Shown here in pieces: positions 28,934 through 37,514 of a stretch of DNA of 56,800 nt (the first letter of the stretch is position 1; each line of letters begins with the position of its first letter). The notes under the pieces are model-generated. The model made no database searches. It saw only the letters and a program-made list of their open reading frames with translations, and was not told the DNA's origin. The stretch is from Ruminococcus sp. (GTDB taxonomy: Bacteria; Bacillota_A; Clostridia; Oscillospirales; Ruminococcaceae), in assembly GCA_017480485.1 (NCBI GenBank), contig JAFVAN010000024.1, forward strand, positions 1-56,800, given 5' to 3'. A program made the translations under genes and the position numbers.

Positions 28934-30220
28934 ATGAAGATCAAAAAAATATCTGCGGCACTGGTGACTGCTGCAGCAATGGCTGTCAGCCTGTTATCCT
29001 TCGGGGCTTCTGCCGAGCCGGAAACGGTAGAGGACTACGGCATAGCTGTTCTTGGCAAACAGGTGACGAGTGAGAACGCCGCCGATATCTTCGGTGACGG
29101 CTCTGTGACCTATGACCCCGAGGAAAATGCTCTTACCTTCAATTCCGATATTGAATACTCCGGCGGTAATTATCTGCTGAATAACAACAAAGACGGACTG
29201 ACGATCAGGACCTCAAAGGCCGTGACCTTAAAAACGGATTGGGCCGGTTTCTTTATCAAGAAGAATACGACCATAGAGACCAACGGGAAGCTTACCATAG
29301 AGTGCCCCTCAGACGCTATGCCAATATTTCTCTATAACTACTACGATAGGATCGTTCTCACTGTCAAGGATTCCGAGCTTGATCTCAAAGGATATACGGG
29401 AATGTTCGGTTATGGCGATATGTGGGGTTATGACTCACATTCCGCTCTTAAAATAATCAATTCCGACATAACGATCGATGCATTGGATGGCCAATATGGT
29501 ATCGTCGATTTCGATGAAGGCATTGAGCTTGAATGCTGTGAGATAACCTCACCCGAGGGGGCTGTTAATAAAGACGGCAATATTTATGAAAGCGACGGGA
29601 AAACGATAGCAAAAAAAGTAACCATCGCACCCGGCGGCCACGTCGAGGGCGAGGCCGTAAAGGAGAACGAGGTCCCCGCCGACTGCGAGAACGAGGGAAG
29701 CTATGACGAGGTCGTTTACTGCACCGTCTGCGGCGATGAGCTCAGCCGCGAGACCATGACCATCGACGCCTTGGACCACGACTGGGGCGAGCCCACCTAC
29801 GAATGGGCAGAGGACGGCTCCTACTGCACCGCAAGGGTTGTCTGCAACAGGGACGAAGGCCATGTGATCGGCGAGAAGGCAATGGCCACAAGCCAGGTAA
29901 AGACCCCCGCCACCGAGGATGAAAAGGGCACCACGACCTACACCGCGAATTTTGAGACCGAGCTGTTTGAGACTCAGACCCTCGACCTTCAGGATATCCC
30001 CACCCTTGAGCCCGAGGAGGAGTCCGGCGAGGAAGGATCCGAGCCCGAGAGCAGCGAGGAGAGCTCTGATCCCGAGAGCTCAGAGCCCGAGTCCGAGCCC
30101 GAGAAGCCCGCACCCACTCCCCAAGACCAAGGAACTAACCCCGCCACAGGCGCAGCAGCAGGCCTTGCCGTGATTGCAATAGCCTCCGCCGCAGCTGTAG
30201 CGCTGAAGAAGAGAAAGTAA
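28934..30220 (+). CDS. Cell-surface protein with NPATG sorting-like signal
   Basis: A 428-residue exported protein. Signal peptide at residues 1-28 (hydrophobic AALVTAAAMAVSLLSF, cleavage near ASA). Residues about 30-210 look like a beta-helical or carbohydrate-region fold with repeated short strands (LKIINSDITIDAL). Residues 220-340 have paired Cys motifs (CTVCGDELSRETMTIDALDH) typical of surface-repeat domains. An acidic Glu/Ser/Pro linker follows, then NPATG, a hydrophobic segment and KKRK: a sortase-type cell-wall signal with Asn in place of Leu. ATG at 28934 with GGGAGG. The ligand is unknown. Confidence 0.75.
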   Translation: MKIKKISAALVTAAAMAVSLLSFGASAEPETVEDYGIAVLGKQVTSENAADIFGDGSVTYDPEENALTFNSDIEYSGGNYLLNNNKDGLTIRTSKAVTLKTDWAGFFIKKNTTIETNGKLTIECPSDAMPIFLYNYYDRIVLTVKDSELDLKGYTGMFGYGDMWGYDSHSALKIINSDITIDALDGQYGIVDFDEGIELECCEITSPEGAVNKDGNIYESDGKTIAKKVTIAPGGHVEGEAVKENEVPADCENEGSYDEVVYCTVCGDELSRETMTIDALDHDWGEPTYEWAEDGSYCTARVVCNRDEGHVIGEKAMATSQVKTPATEDEKGTTTYTANFETELFETQTLDLQDIPTLEPEEESGEEGSEPESSEESSDPESSEPESEPEKPAPTPQDQGTNPATGAAAGLAVIAIASAAAVALKKRK

Positions 30221-30256
30221 TATCAGGTTAAACAGACTGCATCATGCGGAAATTGC

Positions 30257-30296
30257 AAAAATGGTATCTCCCCCGTACGGGGGAGATACCATTTTT
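30257..30296. terminator. Perfect 40-bp palindrome, bidirectional terminator
   Basis: The sequence is a perfect inverted repeat with no loop mismatch: AAAAATGGTATCTCCCCCGT followed by its exact complement, so both strands end in a T-run. Placed 36 bases after the surface-protein stop. Confidence 0.85.
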
Positions 30297-30350
30297 AACC
30301 AGGAAGAGCGCCTCTCGGGCTGCCTGTTTTTGTCTCCGCAAAGCTCTGCG

Positions 30351-30400
30351 AAAACGTTTAAGCAAAATCACCAATTTGAGGGTGCCGAGTTAGTAACTAA
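30351..30400. promoter_or_regulatory. Possible regulator sites upstream of the GGDEF/EAL gene
   Basis: GCGAAAACGTTTAAGC around 30348-30363 resembles a catabolite-responsive element, and TTAGT-A-ACTAA near 30389-30399 is a perfect 5-bp inverted repeat. Both lie upstream of the promoter at 30416. The 30297-30415 interval otherwise shows nothing. Confidence 0.3.
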
Positions 30401-30415
30401 TTTACAATTAAACTG

Positions 30416-30444
30416 TTGACAAAACGCTGTGAAAGTGCTATTAT
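30416..30444 (+). promoter_or_regulatory. Promoter of the GGDEF/EAL gene
   Basis: TTGACA (30416-30421), 17-bp spacer, TATTAT (30439-30444). TATAAT at 30442-30447 overlaps it. Confidence 0.7.
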
Positions 30445-30527
30445 AATAATCAGTAATAATAATTAACTTATTATTGTTCGTAATCGTTTTTGTTGAACAT
30501 TTCGCTGTGACTTGGGGGAAGGGTCTA

Positions 30528-32195
30528 ATGGACGGAGTGCTTTGCAGTACGAATTTCCAGAAATTTTTTCAAAATATAATAAACGCCTCTGAAAGCCTTG
30601 CAGAGTTCATTGCTGCCCTCAGGGACGACATCCCGCTCATCAGTCGGGAGATATCTCTGGGCAGGCTCAACTTTGAGGCAAGCGAGGAGTTTACTCTTGA
30701 GGAGCTTGGTATGGACAGCCACAAGGCCACTATCTTTACCGAGCCGTATTATAATTCCGCAAATATGACAGAGCGCCGCTACAAGACCCACGACAACGCC
30801 CATGTGCTCATCGAGCTCTATCCCACCAGCGGCCACATCTGGAACGAGCAGGAGACCGAGGCGCTGAACTTTCTGCTTGGGGTGCTCTTTACAATCTGCG
30901 CCAAGACCCGCGCCTTCAACGAGGTGCACAAGGTGGCCGTTACCGACCAGCTTACGGGCGTTCTGAACCGTCAGGGCCTCGCGGATTACTGCGAGAAGAA
31001 CCTGCTCTTCGGCGTCATCGGCCAGTACACGGCGGTATTTCTGAATATAAGGAACTTCAAATATATCAATCAGGTCATCGGCACAAGAGCCGCCGACAAG
31101 ATACTCATGGCCTATGCCCACAAGCTTGAGGAGCTGGCGGGCGAGGGCTCGAAGGTGGCAAGGCTTGGCGGCGATAACTTTATCGTCTTCGTCAAGGACG
31201 AGATGGCCGAGGAGTTCATCTGGCAGACCGAGTCTGTTTCCGTGAGCTCGTCGGGCTATGCCAATCTGGCCCTCTCCGCAAAGGCGGGCGTTTACAAGAT
31301 CGGCATGATCGACACCATGAACGACATCCTGAACTTCGCCTCTATCGCATATACCGAGGCCAAGAACTCCCAGAGCGACCGCGTTGCCTACTTCAACGCC
31401 GAAATGTACAAGAAGAACACTGCCGAGAACGAGATCACGGCATATTTCCCCGAGGCCATGAAGAACAACGAGTTTCAGGTGTACTTCCAGCCAAAGGTGA
31501 GGATGGACACAGGCAGGCTCTGCGGCTGCGAGGCCCTTGTAAGATGGGATCGGGCAGGAAAGATAGTGCAGCCCAACGACTTCGTTCCCGTGCTGGAGCA
31601 GACCGGCGACGTGTGCTACCTTGATTTCTATATGCTGGACGGCACCTGCCGCTGCATAAGATACTGGCTGGACAACAACATAGCCCCCGTGCGGGTGTCA
31701 GTCAATTTCTCAAAGATACACCTGCGCAACCCCGAACTTGCCGACGACATCACGGCGGTGCTGGAAAAGCACAACGTCCCCCCCAGATACATTGAGATCG
31801 AGCTCACCGAGACCTCATGCAGCGAGGATTTCCAGGCACTGCTCAGCTTTATAAACGTTATGCGGGAGCGGGGCTTCAAGATCTCCATCGACGATTTCGG
31901 CACGGGCTACTCCTCCTTGAATATGCTAAAGGATATGCACGTTGACGTCATCAAGCTGGACAAGAGCTTTGTTGACTCCATTGACGAGCCCGGCGAAAGC
32001 CCCAAGATCGTTGTACGCAACATAGTCAAGACCATTCTGGAGCTTGGCATGGAGGTAATTGCCGAGGGCGTTGAAAAGATAAGCCAGGTGAACTTTCTTG
32101 AAGAGATCGGCTGCGAGATGGCCCAGGGCTTCCGCTTCGGCAGGCCCATGGAGGCCGGCCGCTTCACCAACGAGCTGATCTCCGATATGAGATGA
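30528..32195 (+). CDS. GGDEF-EAL protein, probable c-di-GMP phosphodiesterase
   Basis: A 555-residue soluble protein. Residues about 1-120 are an unrecognised sensor-like region, about 125-285 a GGDEF domain, and about 305-550 an EAL domain. The diguanylate cyclase signature is degenerate: RLGGDNF (G214, G215, D216, N217, F218), so synthesis is unlikely and GTP binding might be regulatory. The EAL motif (E335-A-L337) and the ELTET, DDFGTGYSSL, KLDKSF and EGVE motifs are intact, consistent with c-di-GMP hydrolysis. ATG at 30528 follows GGAAGGG; an upstream TTG start lacks a site. No membrane segment. Confidence 0.88.
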   Translation: MDGVLCSTNFQKFFQNIINASESLAEFIAALRDDIPLISREISLGRLNFEASEEFTLEELGMDSHKATIFTEPYYNSANMTERRYKTHDNAHVLIELYPTSGHIWNEQETEALNFLLGVLFTICAKTRAFNEVHKVAVTDQLTGVLNRQGLADYCEKNLLFGVIGQYTAVFLNIRNFKYINQVIGTRAADKILMAYAHKLEELAGEGSKVARLGGDNFIVFVKDEMAEEFIWQTESVSVSSSGYANLALSAKAGVYKIGMIDTMNDILNFASIAYTEAKNSQSDRVAYFNAEMYKKNTAENEITAYFPEAMKNNEFQVYFQPKVRMDTGRLCGCEALVRWDRAGKIVQPNDFVPVLEQTGDVCYLDFYMLDGTCRCIRYWLDNNIAPVRVSVNFSKIHLRNPELADDITAVLEKHNVPPRYIEIELTETSCSEDFQALLSFINVMRERGFKISIDDFGTGYSSLNMLKDMHVDVIKLDKSFVDSIDEPGESPKIVVRNIVKTILELGMEVIAEGVEKISQVNFLEEIGCEMAQGFRFGRPMEAGRFTNELISDMR

Positions 32196-32209
32196 ACAGC
32201 ACCAACGGA

Positions 32210-32252
32210 TAATGGGATATCGCACCCCGGGGGGGGACGATATCCCATTTTT
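32210..32252. terminator. Terminator of the GGDEF/EAL gene (GGGATATC family)
   Basis: Stem ATGGGATATCG / CGATATCCCAT followed by TTTTT. The convergent AraC gene ends at its edge. Confidence 0.85.
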
Positions 32253-33058
32253 CATTTATCATAATTCTCGAAATGCTTCTTCCTGCGGTAGTCCGTGGGG
32301 GTGTGGCCGCTGGAGGCCTTGAACTGGCGCATAAAGGCGAACTGCGAGGCGTAGCCGCAGCGCTGGGATATCTCCTCCACCGTCATGCCCGTGGAGGTAA
32401 GCAGCTGCTTGGCAAGGGCCATGCGGCCGTTTATCATGTCGGCCTTGATGCTGGTGCCGAACATATTCTTATAGGCGTGCTGGAAGCCCGAGCGGCTCAG
32501 AGAGGCCTCGCGGGCAAGATCGTCGATGCTGCCGATGGCGTCGGGCTCGGTGTAGATGCGGGTGCGGATGTGGGTAAGCACCGAGTTGCGCTTTAAGAAG
32601 GAGCCGGGAGAGGGCTGTGCGCAGCTTGCGGCGCACCGCGAGAGCTTGACCAGCAGCAGCGAGAGATAGCTTTCCTCCGCCTCCTTGTGGTGTGCCTCGT
32701 CCGAGTAGTGCTCGTAGGTCATCAGGTGTATCAGCTGGGAGAGCTCGTCGATGTTCCCGAGGAACACGGGGGTGTCGATGGGAATGCCCAGCTCCTCGAA
32801 CCGCCTCACCTCGTCGGGGGCGCACTGAATGAATATCCAGTCGTCGGTGTAGCCCTCGCCGTCGGAGCGGTAGCGGCAGGGGGTGTTGTAGCGTATCAGC
32901 ACAAAGCTGCCGGGGCGGACCTTGTGATCCCGCCCGCCGATGGTGAAGAGGGCCGAGGTCTTTACCAAAAGCAGCAGCATTGCCCCCGGGCCGTCGGGCT
33001 TGTCGAAAACAAAGCTGTCGTCGTGGTCGTGATCGTAGCCCACAGAGCCAACGTTCAT
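32252..33058 (-). CDS. AraC family transcriptional regulator
   Basis: A 268-residue regulator. An N-terminal cupin-like domain (TIGGRDHKVRPGSFVLIRY) precedes the two C-terminal helix-turn-helix units: IGSIDDLAREASLSRSGFQH and VEEISQRCGYASQFAFMRQF, with the SGHTPTDYRR end motif. Such proteins usually respond to sugars and control nearby transport or hydrolysis genes. The upstream SH3 gene ends only 4 bp away, so the two are cotranscribed. The GH5 operon is about 4 kb distant; any link is speculation. Confidence 0.9.
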   Translation of the reverse strand: MNVGSVGYDHDHDDSFVFDKPDGPGAMLLLLVKTSALFTIGGRDHKVRPGSFVLIRYNTPCRYRSDGEGYTDDWIFIQCAPDEVRRFEELGIPIDTPVFLGNIDELSQLIHLMTYEHYSDEAHHKEAEESYLSLLLVKLSRCAASCAQPSPGSFLKRNSVLTHIRTRIYTEPDAIGSIDDLAREASLSRSGFQHAYKNMFGTSIKADMINGRMALAKQLLTSTGMTVEEISQRCGYASQFAFMRQFKASSGHTPTDYRRKKHFENYDK

Positions 33059-33062
33059 ATGC

Positions 33063-33494
33063 TCACCTCTTCGAGCGCTTTTTGGTGTATTCCGCCATCA
33101 CATAGCCCGTTTCGCCCTTGTAGCTGAAAATGAGCCAGCCTGCGGTCTCGCCCGTGGCCTCGATGATGTCGTCCTTGAAAAGCTTTCCCAGCACCTCGCC
33201 CGATACCGAGGGCTCGCGCCTGATGTTCACGGCGGAGGCCATGACCTTGTAGGAGGCCGAGACTGGGGTGACGTTGTATTCCGACCTGTCGGGGTCCTCG
33301 CTGACCAGCCTTGTATACTGGGCGAAAACAAAGGCGGGCTCGCCGTTATATCGGATGTGGTACCATCCTCCCGTGAGGGCGGTGAACTCTATCATATCGC
33401 CCCTGTTAAGGGTCGCGATAACGGGGTAGCTGAGCCCTGCGCCCTTTCTTACCTTGAGGCCGGTAGTCGTTACCTCTGCCTTTCCTGTTGCCAT
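33063..33494 (-). CDS. Protein with two bacterial SH3 domains
   Basis: A 143-residue protein made of two SH3b domains: VTTTGLKVRKGAGLSYPVI with GGWYHIRYNGEPAFV, and ASAVNIRREPSVSGEVLG with GWLIFSYKGETGYV. SH3b domains often bind cell-wall peptides. No signal peptide is visible, which is odd for a wall-binding protein. The ATG at 33494 is well placed after GGAGG; the ATG at 33500 directly abuts it. First gene of an SH3-AraC unit. Confidence 0.8.
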   Translation of the reverse strand: MATGKAEVTTTGLKVRKGAGLSYPVIATLNRGDMIEFTALTGGWYHIRYNGEPAFVFAQYTRLVSEDPDRSEYNVTPVSASYKVMASAVNIRREPSVSGEVLGKLFKDDIIEATGETAGWLIFSYKGETGYVMAEYTKKRSKR

Positions 33495-33526
33495 AGCCAT
33501 CCTCCTCCTTTGGTGCTGCTGATGTT

Positions 33527-33555
33527 ATTATAGCATATTTTTTAAAAAATGTAAA
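33527..33555 (-). promoter_or_regulatory. Promoter of the SH3-AraC unit
   Basis: Minus strand TTTACA (33550-33555), 17-bp spacer, TATAAT (33527-33532) in the common TGCTATAAT context. Confidence 0.75.
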
Positions 33556-33578
33556 GTCGTCCTAACGCGGACGGCGCA

Positions 33579-33639
33579 GGTCGCGTGAGCACTCGCAAGC
33601 TCGTTCACAACGGTGTTGTGTACAGGGGGTCCCTCGCGG
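33579..33639 (+). repeat. Dispersed intergenic repeat, copy C
   Basis: Third copy of the repeat. Right of the core it shares the TACGGCAGCACCG-type tail with copy D (TACGGTGGCACG). It lies between the divergent SH3 and LysR promoters. Confidence 0.85.
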
Positions 33640-33699
33640 TACGGCAGCACCGTAAGGGATAGGTGGAGAGTGGACGGCCTTTTCATTTCCTGCTATCTC

Positions 33700-33728
33700 T
33701 TGATTGCTTTGTTTTTTTATGCTATAAT
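33700..33728 (+). promoter_or_regulatory. Promoter of the LysR gene
   Basis: TTGATT (33700-33705), 17-bp spacer, TATAAT (33723-33728) preceded by TGC. Confidence 0.75.
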
Positions 33729-33796
33729 ATCCTAAGGACAAGCGGCGGGCCGCCCGAAAGAACGGCAGGCGCGGGCCCATGAATGGAGTGATAAAA

Positions 33797-34669
33797 GTGC
33801 TGAAACAGGTAAGATATTTTCAGTCGGTGGTGAGGCTTGGCAGCTTTACCGCCGCCGCAGAGGAGCATTACATTTCTCAGTCTGCCATCTCGCAGCAGAT
33901 AAGGGCTTTGGAGGAGGAGCTTGGCACGACCCTTCTGGAGCGCAAAAAGCGCAGCTTTGTCCTTACGGCGGCAGGGGAGTATTTTTACAAAAAGAGCCTG
34001 GTGCTGGTGGCCGACTGCGACGCCCTCTGCCGCGAGACCAGAGCCATCGGCAGCGGCGGAGGCACCGCCCTGAGGGTGGGGCTTTTGAAGGGCTACAGCG
34101 GCAGCGAGTTCACGGAGACGGTGGCAAAGTTCACAGCAGAGCATCCCGATGTCTCTGTTGATGTCATCCACGGCAATCACGACGCCCTTTACGATCTGCT
34201 GCGTCGGGATGAGCTTGATGTGGTACTCAACGACCAGCGGCGCGCCTTCTCGGACGAGTATCGCAACATCGTGCTGGACATTCGGGAGTATTACGCGGAG
34301 CTTTCGGCCAACAGCCCTCTGGCGGCCCTGGAGGAGGTAGATATCACCGACCTCAAGAACCTGCCGCTCATTCTTCTTGCCTCTCCCGACCAGCAGGAGA
34401 CCGAGAGGCGCTTCTACATAAACGACCTTGGCTTCAAGAGCGAGGTGCAGTTCTGTGAGTACATCGATGACGCCCATATGCAGGTGGTGCAGGGAAGAGG
34501 TTTCATGCCCTTGGAGGGAAGCTCAGCCGCGATCCGGCAGTCCGTCCGCGCTGTAAGGCTCACCCGCGGCGGCAAGCCCATCATTCGGCGCTACTGCGCC
34601 TTCACAAAGGCCGACGCCTTCAAAGAGACCGCAGACAGGTTCATCGAGATACTCAAGGAGCAGTTTTGA
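33797..34669 (+). CDS. LysR family transcriptional regulator
   Basis: A 290-residue regulator with the N-terminal winged helix-turn-helix RYFQSVVRLGSFTAAAEEHY, SQSAISQQIRALEEELG and LLERKKRSFVLT, followed by the two-lobed effector-binding domain. GTG at 33797 is the likely start, with GGAG 8 bases before; an ATG six codons upstream lacks a site. No divergent target gene is adjacent (the SH3 gene is divergent but over 280 bp away), so the regulon is unknown. Ends at a terminator. Confidence 0.9.
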   Translation: MLKQVRYFQSVVRLGSFTAAAEEHYISQSAISQQIRALEEELGTTLLERKKRSFVLTAAGEYFYKKSLVLVADCDALCRETRAIGSGGGTALRVGLLKGYSGSEFTETVAKFTAEHPDVSVDVIHGNHDALYDLLRRDELDVVLNDQRRAFSDEYRNIVLDIREYYAELSANSPLAALEEVDITDLKNLPLILLASPDQQETERRFYINDLGFKSEVQFCEYIDDAHMQVVQGRGFMPLEGSSAAIRQSVRAVRLTRGGKPIIRRYCAFTKADAFKETADRFIEILKEQF

Positions 34670-34685
34670 AAACGAGAGATCAAAT

Positions 34686-34726
34686 TAAAAAAAGCGTAGG
34701 ATGGTATCAATGTCCTGCGCTTTTTT
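34686..34726 (+). terminator. Terminator of the LysR gene
   Basis: Stem AAAAAGCGTAGGAT / ATGTCCTGCGCTTTTT (one mismatch) followed by T-run. Confidence 0.8.
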
Positions 34727-34811
34727 ATCGCAAAAATTTCCTATAATAAAAAACTCAGCTTGGCGCACACTACTAACGCAGCCCCGAAAAAATCGAAAAG
34801 GAGTGTAAAAC

Positions 34812-35060
34812 ATGAAAGGCATCACAACTCAGCAGGGCAGAGAGACTCTTAACAAGTTTAAGATGGAAGCTGCCAACGAGGTCGGCGTAAACCTGAAGCA
34901 GGGCTATAACGGCGATCTCACCTCGAGAGAAGCAGGTTCCGTCGGCGGCCAGATGGTCAATATGATGGGGGCAGAACAACAATGGTGCTTCAAACGTGCA
35001 AACGTGCGTAAATACGGGCATTGTGAGGTGTTTTACATAGCGGCGCAGGTGGGAATTTAG
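34812..35060 (+). CDS. Alpha/beta-type small acid-soluble spore protein
   Basis: An 82-residue protein whose first 58 residues match the DNA-protecting alpha/beta SASP family: NKFKMEAANEVGV, then NGDLTSREAGSVGGQMV. SASPs coat spore DNA and are cut at a Glu in such an EVGV-type site on germination. Family members end soon after GGQMV; here a 20-residue unrelated tail with two Cys follows, so a frameshift or loss of the stop is likely. AAAAGGAG precedes the ATG. Implies descent from a spore former. Confidence 0.75.
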   Translation: MKGITTQQGRETLNKFKMEAANEVGVNLKQGYNGDLTSREAGSVGGQMVNMMGAEQQWCFKRANVRKYGHCEVFYIAAQVGI

Positions 35061-35158
35061 GGGGATTTTTATGTTAAATTATTTGGTGATATTTACTTAT
35101 TGTATTTGGAAGATGTGATGAATAGACATAGAAAGTCTTTAATTTATGGGGAAACTGC

Positions 35159-35608
35159 ACTATACTCAGTCACATTGGCAAAGGTCAGTATTTTGCCGAG
35201 ACCTACGCTCTTCTGCCGGAGGAGGTCATGCTTGTGGACGTTCGGGCGAACGAGGACTGCCGCATTCTCTTTCTGGATATAAGCGGACTGTCCGGATCCG
35301 CGTCGCCCTGGAGCAGCAAGCTTGTGCGCAATCTGCTGATGATCTCGGTGCACAAAAATCTGGCGCTCTCGGGCAGGAGCTTTCACACCTCGCCAAAAAG
35401 CGCCAGAGGCCGGATACTATCATATCTTAACACGATTGCCCTGCAAAAGAGATCAAATGAATTTGACATTCCCTTCGACCGCCAGCAGCTGGCGAACTAC
35501 CTGAATCTTGAACGCACCAATATGTCAAAGGAGCTGACCCGAATGAAAAACGACGGACTTATCCAGTGCAGAAAGAACCATTTCCGGCTGATGAGGACAG
35601 ATATGTGA
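35159..35608 (+). pseudogene. Crp/Fnr family regulator, N-terminally truncated
   Basis: In one frame from about 35159 the sequence reads as the second half of a Crp/Fnr protein: IGKGQYFAETYALLPEE (end of the cyclic-nucleotide-like barrel), NEDCRILFLDI, then the winged helix PFDRQQLANYLNLERTNMSK and a normal end. The first 60 or so residues are missing and a TAG lies just upstream (35129). An internal ATG at 35228 would give a 126-residue product without a sensor domain. Downstream sequence up to the terminator is normal. Confidence 0.75.
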
Positions 35609-35671
35609 GTACCGTAAGGAAAGAACAGCAACTTTGTTGTTTTCATCGCTGAGCGTTGGATAAGCAATATT

Positions 35672-35702
35672 AAAAAAGCACCCGGGGGCGAGTGCTTTTT
35701 TT
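35672..35702. terminator. Terminator between crp remnant and collagen-like gene
   Basis: Stem AAAAAAGCAC / GTGCTTTTTT with a 10-base loop; can act in both directions. Confidence 0.8.
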
Positions 35703-35712
35703 GATTAACGCC

Positions 35713-36618
35713 TTAACCGATCTGTGTTATCACAAGGTGAGCGGAGACCGGTCTCGTTCCGCCGTCTAAAGGCGTAACGGTGATTGCTGCGGCATTGCCG
35801 GCAGGATTGCGGACAGTTAAAACCGAGTCTACGCTTTCAGTTTCAACAATGCACATACCAATTATCTGTGACGTTCCGGTAGCTCTTCCGACTACGGTGT
35901 ATTCAAGGTCCTCTCCGTTCAAGGTCAGCAGAAGCTGTCCGGCTTGCGTTATACCTACATGAAAAAGCACCTGATAGACTCCAATAGCTGCAAGTGTGAA
36001 TGAGCTGGCTCCTGCTCTTGCGATACCACTGCTGCTGTTGGGGCCGTCCTGCGGAAAGCTTACATCTGTACCCGGTGCGACCGTTGCCGAATTATCCGGC
36101 GGCATCAGAGCATAAAAATCCGCATAGCCAAGCACACCGCCGGGAATTCCCTGCGGCCCCGGCTCTCCTGCTGGGCCCTGGGGGCCAGTTTCGCCTGCCG
36201 GGCCCTGGGGGCCGGTTTCACCTGCCGGGCCCTGGGGGCCGGTTTCGCCTGCTGGGCCCTGGGGGCCGGTTTCGCCTGCTGGGCCCTGGGGGCCGGTTTC
36301 GCCTGCTGGGCCCTGGGGGCCGGTTTCGCCTGCCGGGCCCTGGGGGCCGGTTTCACCTACTGGGCCTTGGGGACCGGTTGCTCCTACTGGGCCTTGGGGA
36401 CCGGTTTCACCCGCTGGGCCTTGGGGACCGGTTGCTCCTATAGGTCCCCGGGGGCCAACAGCGCCTCGCTGGCCGGCCTGACCAGCAGGACCCTGCGGAC
36501 CTGTTTCGCCTGCCGGACCCTGCGAGCCTGTTGCCCCTCTCAGCCCTCTTGGTCCGGGCGGTCCCGGAGGACCAGGAGGTCCGGAACAGCAGCACTTTCT
36601 GTTATTATCATTATTCAT
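35713..36618 (-). CDS. Collagen-like protein with BclA-type C-terminal domain
   Basis: A 301-residue protein. After an N-terminal RKCCCSG, residues about 13-170 are continuous Gly-X-Y triplets ([13 protein letters not shown], then repeated GPQGPAGET), which should form a collagen triple helix. The last 130 residues ([24 protein letters not shown] to the end) resemble the BclA/TNF-like trimerising domain of spore-surface filaments. The ATG at 36618 follows GGAGG. It lies 650 bp from the SASP gene, strengthening a spore link. No signal peptide, as in BclA proteins. Confidence 0.85.
   Translation of the reverse strand: MNNDNNRKCCCSGPPGPPGPPGPRGLRGATGSQGPAGETGPQGPAGQAGQRGAVGPRGPIGATGPQGPAGETGPQGPVGATGPQGPVGETGPQGPAGETGPQGPAGETGPQGPAGETGPQGPAGETGPQGPAGETGPQGPAGETGPQGPAGEPGPQGIPGGVLGYADFYALMPPDNSATVAPGTDVSFPQDGPNSSSGIARAGASSFTLAAIGVYQVLFHVGITQAGQLLLTLNGEDLEYTVVGRATGTSQIIGMCIVETESVDSVLTVRNPAGNAAAITVTPLDGGTRPVSAHLVITQIG
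36150..36500 (-). repeat. Collagen-coding 9-residue/27-bp tandem repeats
   Basis: At least eleven near-identical 27-bp units encode [13 protein letters not shown] triplets. Blocks of almost identical copies (36170-36350) next to more varied ones show recent expansion and make the length likely to vary. Confidence 0.85.
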
Positions 36619-36868
36619 AATTGCCTCCAAATCCGATTTTATTGCAGCCTGAAACACTGCTTAACGTATTCGCGATGCAATCAATACCTACATATCAAAC
36701 TAAAGCTGATCGTTCTGCTGATCGGTGTAAATAAATACATTTTCATAAAACGGGTGAATGTCTTATCTTCGTTATTCTCAATACATAATATGCAAAGATC
36801 AACAAACTGCTACAAAGCAATACTGTCCGATACAGACTTCGGCTCATTTCTGTCATCTACCAAATCAG

Positions 36869-37207
36869 CTATCTTTTCGATTGTTTTTTTATTAGTATGG
36901 TCAACGCTAATGCTATTGATTGTGACCAAAGATTAATAAAAGTTACAAATAATGGTCCCAAGATACCTAGTTTATCTGAATGACCGTAAACAATGAACTG
37001 AGTTGTGCAAAATAACACTTGCGAAAAGATCAGATGAAGCCATTGCATTGGAGTATATTTGATTATAAGCGACATAATTAAATACACTGCAAATGAAACA
37101 GCACAAAATTGCAATTCGGTAATTCCAACAGTATGGCTCTCCCATAACGCCAACACTAAGTTGATTGAATATGGTGATATGTAAGTAAGAACCTTTTTTA
37201 TAGACAT
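36869..37207 (-). CDS. Small membrane protein
   Basis: A 112-residue hydrophobic protein with about three to four membrane segments (FCAVSFAVYLIMSLIIKY, LIFSQVLFCTTQFIVYG, LFVTFINLWSQSIALALTIL) and a basic C-terminus. Not recognised. The proposed ATG at 37207 has GAGGAG rather far upstream (14 bases), so expression is uncertain. Codon usage is A+T-richer than the neighbours. Confidence 0.4.
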   Translation of the reverse strand: MSIKKVLTYISPYSINLVLALWESHTVGITELQFCAVSFAVYLIMSLIIKYTPMQWLHLIFSQVLFCTTQFIVYGHSDKLGILGPLFVTFINLWSQSIALALTILIKKQSKR

Positions 37208-37260
37208 ACATATACCACAAACTCCTCTGTTTTGCAAGTCGTGTACACAGCGTGTACCAC

Positions 37261-37323
37261 GCAAGTCGCGTGATCACTCGCAAGCTCGTTTACAACCGTG
37301 TGATGTGAGGGGGCTCCCTCGCG
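37261..37323 (+). repeat. Dispersed intergenic repeat, copy D
   Basis: Fourth copy, with GATCACTCGC in place of GAGCACTCGC. Preceded by GTGTACACAGCGTGTACCAC, the equivalent of the palindrome next to copy B. Confidence 0.85.
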
Positions 37324-37355
37324 ATACGGTGGCACGAATATGGGCTGGGTGGGTT
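37321..37355 (+). repeat. 35-bp direct repeat, copy 1
   Basis: Starts GCGATACGGTGGCACGAATA and is identical to 37515-37549 except one base. It directly extends dispersed repeat copy D. Confidence 0.85.
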
Positions 37356-37514
37356 GCCTGTTTTTTCTTTCTGCTTATGAGAAAGTGTCACAGCACTATT
37401 AAGTGATCAATACCGATTTGTTCTGCAACACCTTTTGTTTGACAAATTGCGATCATGGGGTATTATACGGTAAAACAATTTGCGATTTTGGGGGAAACGC
37501 TATTAAATAAAAAT

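Noticed and set aside
36000..36443. Plus-strand frame opposite the collagen repeats
   Set aside because: Repeated translation of the complementary strand of the Gly-X-Y units; no independent support.
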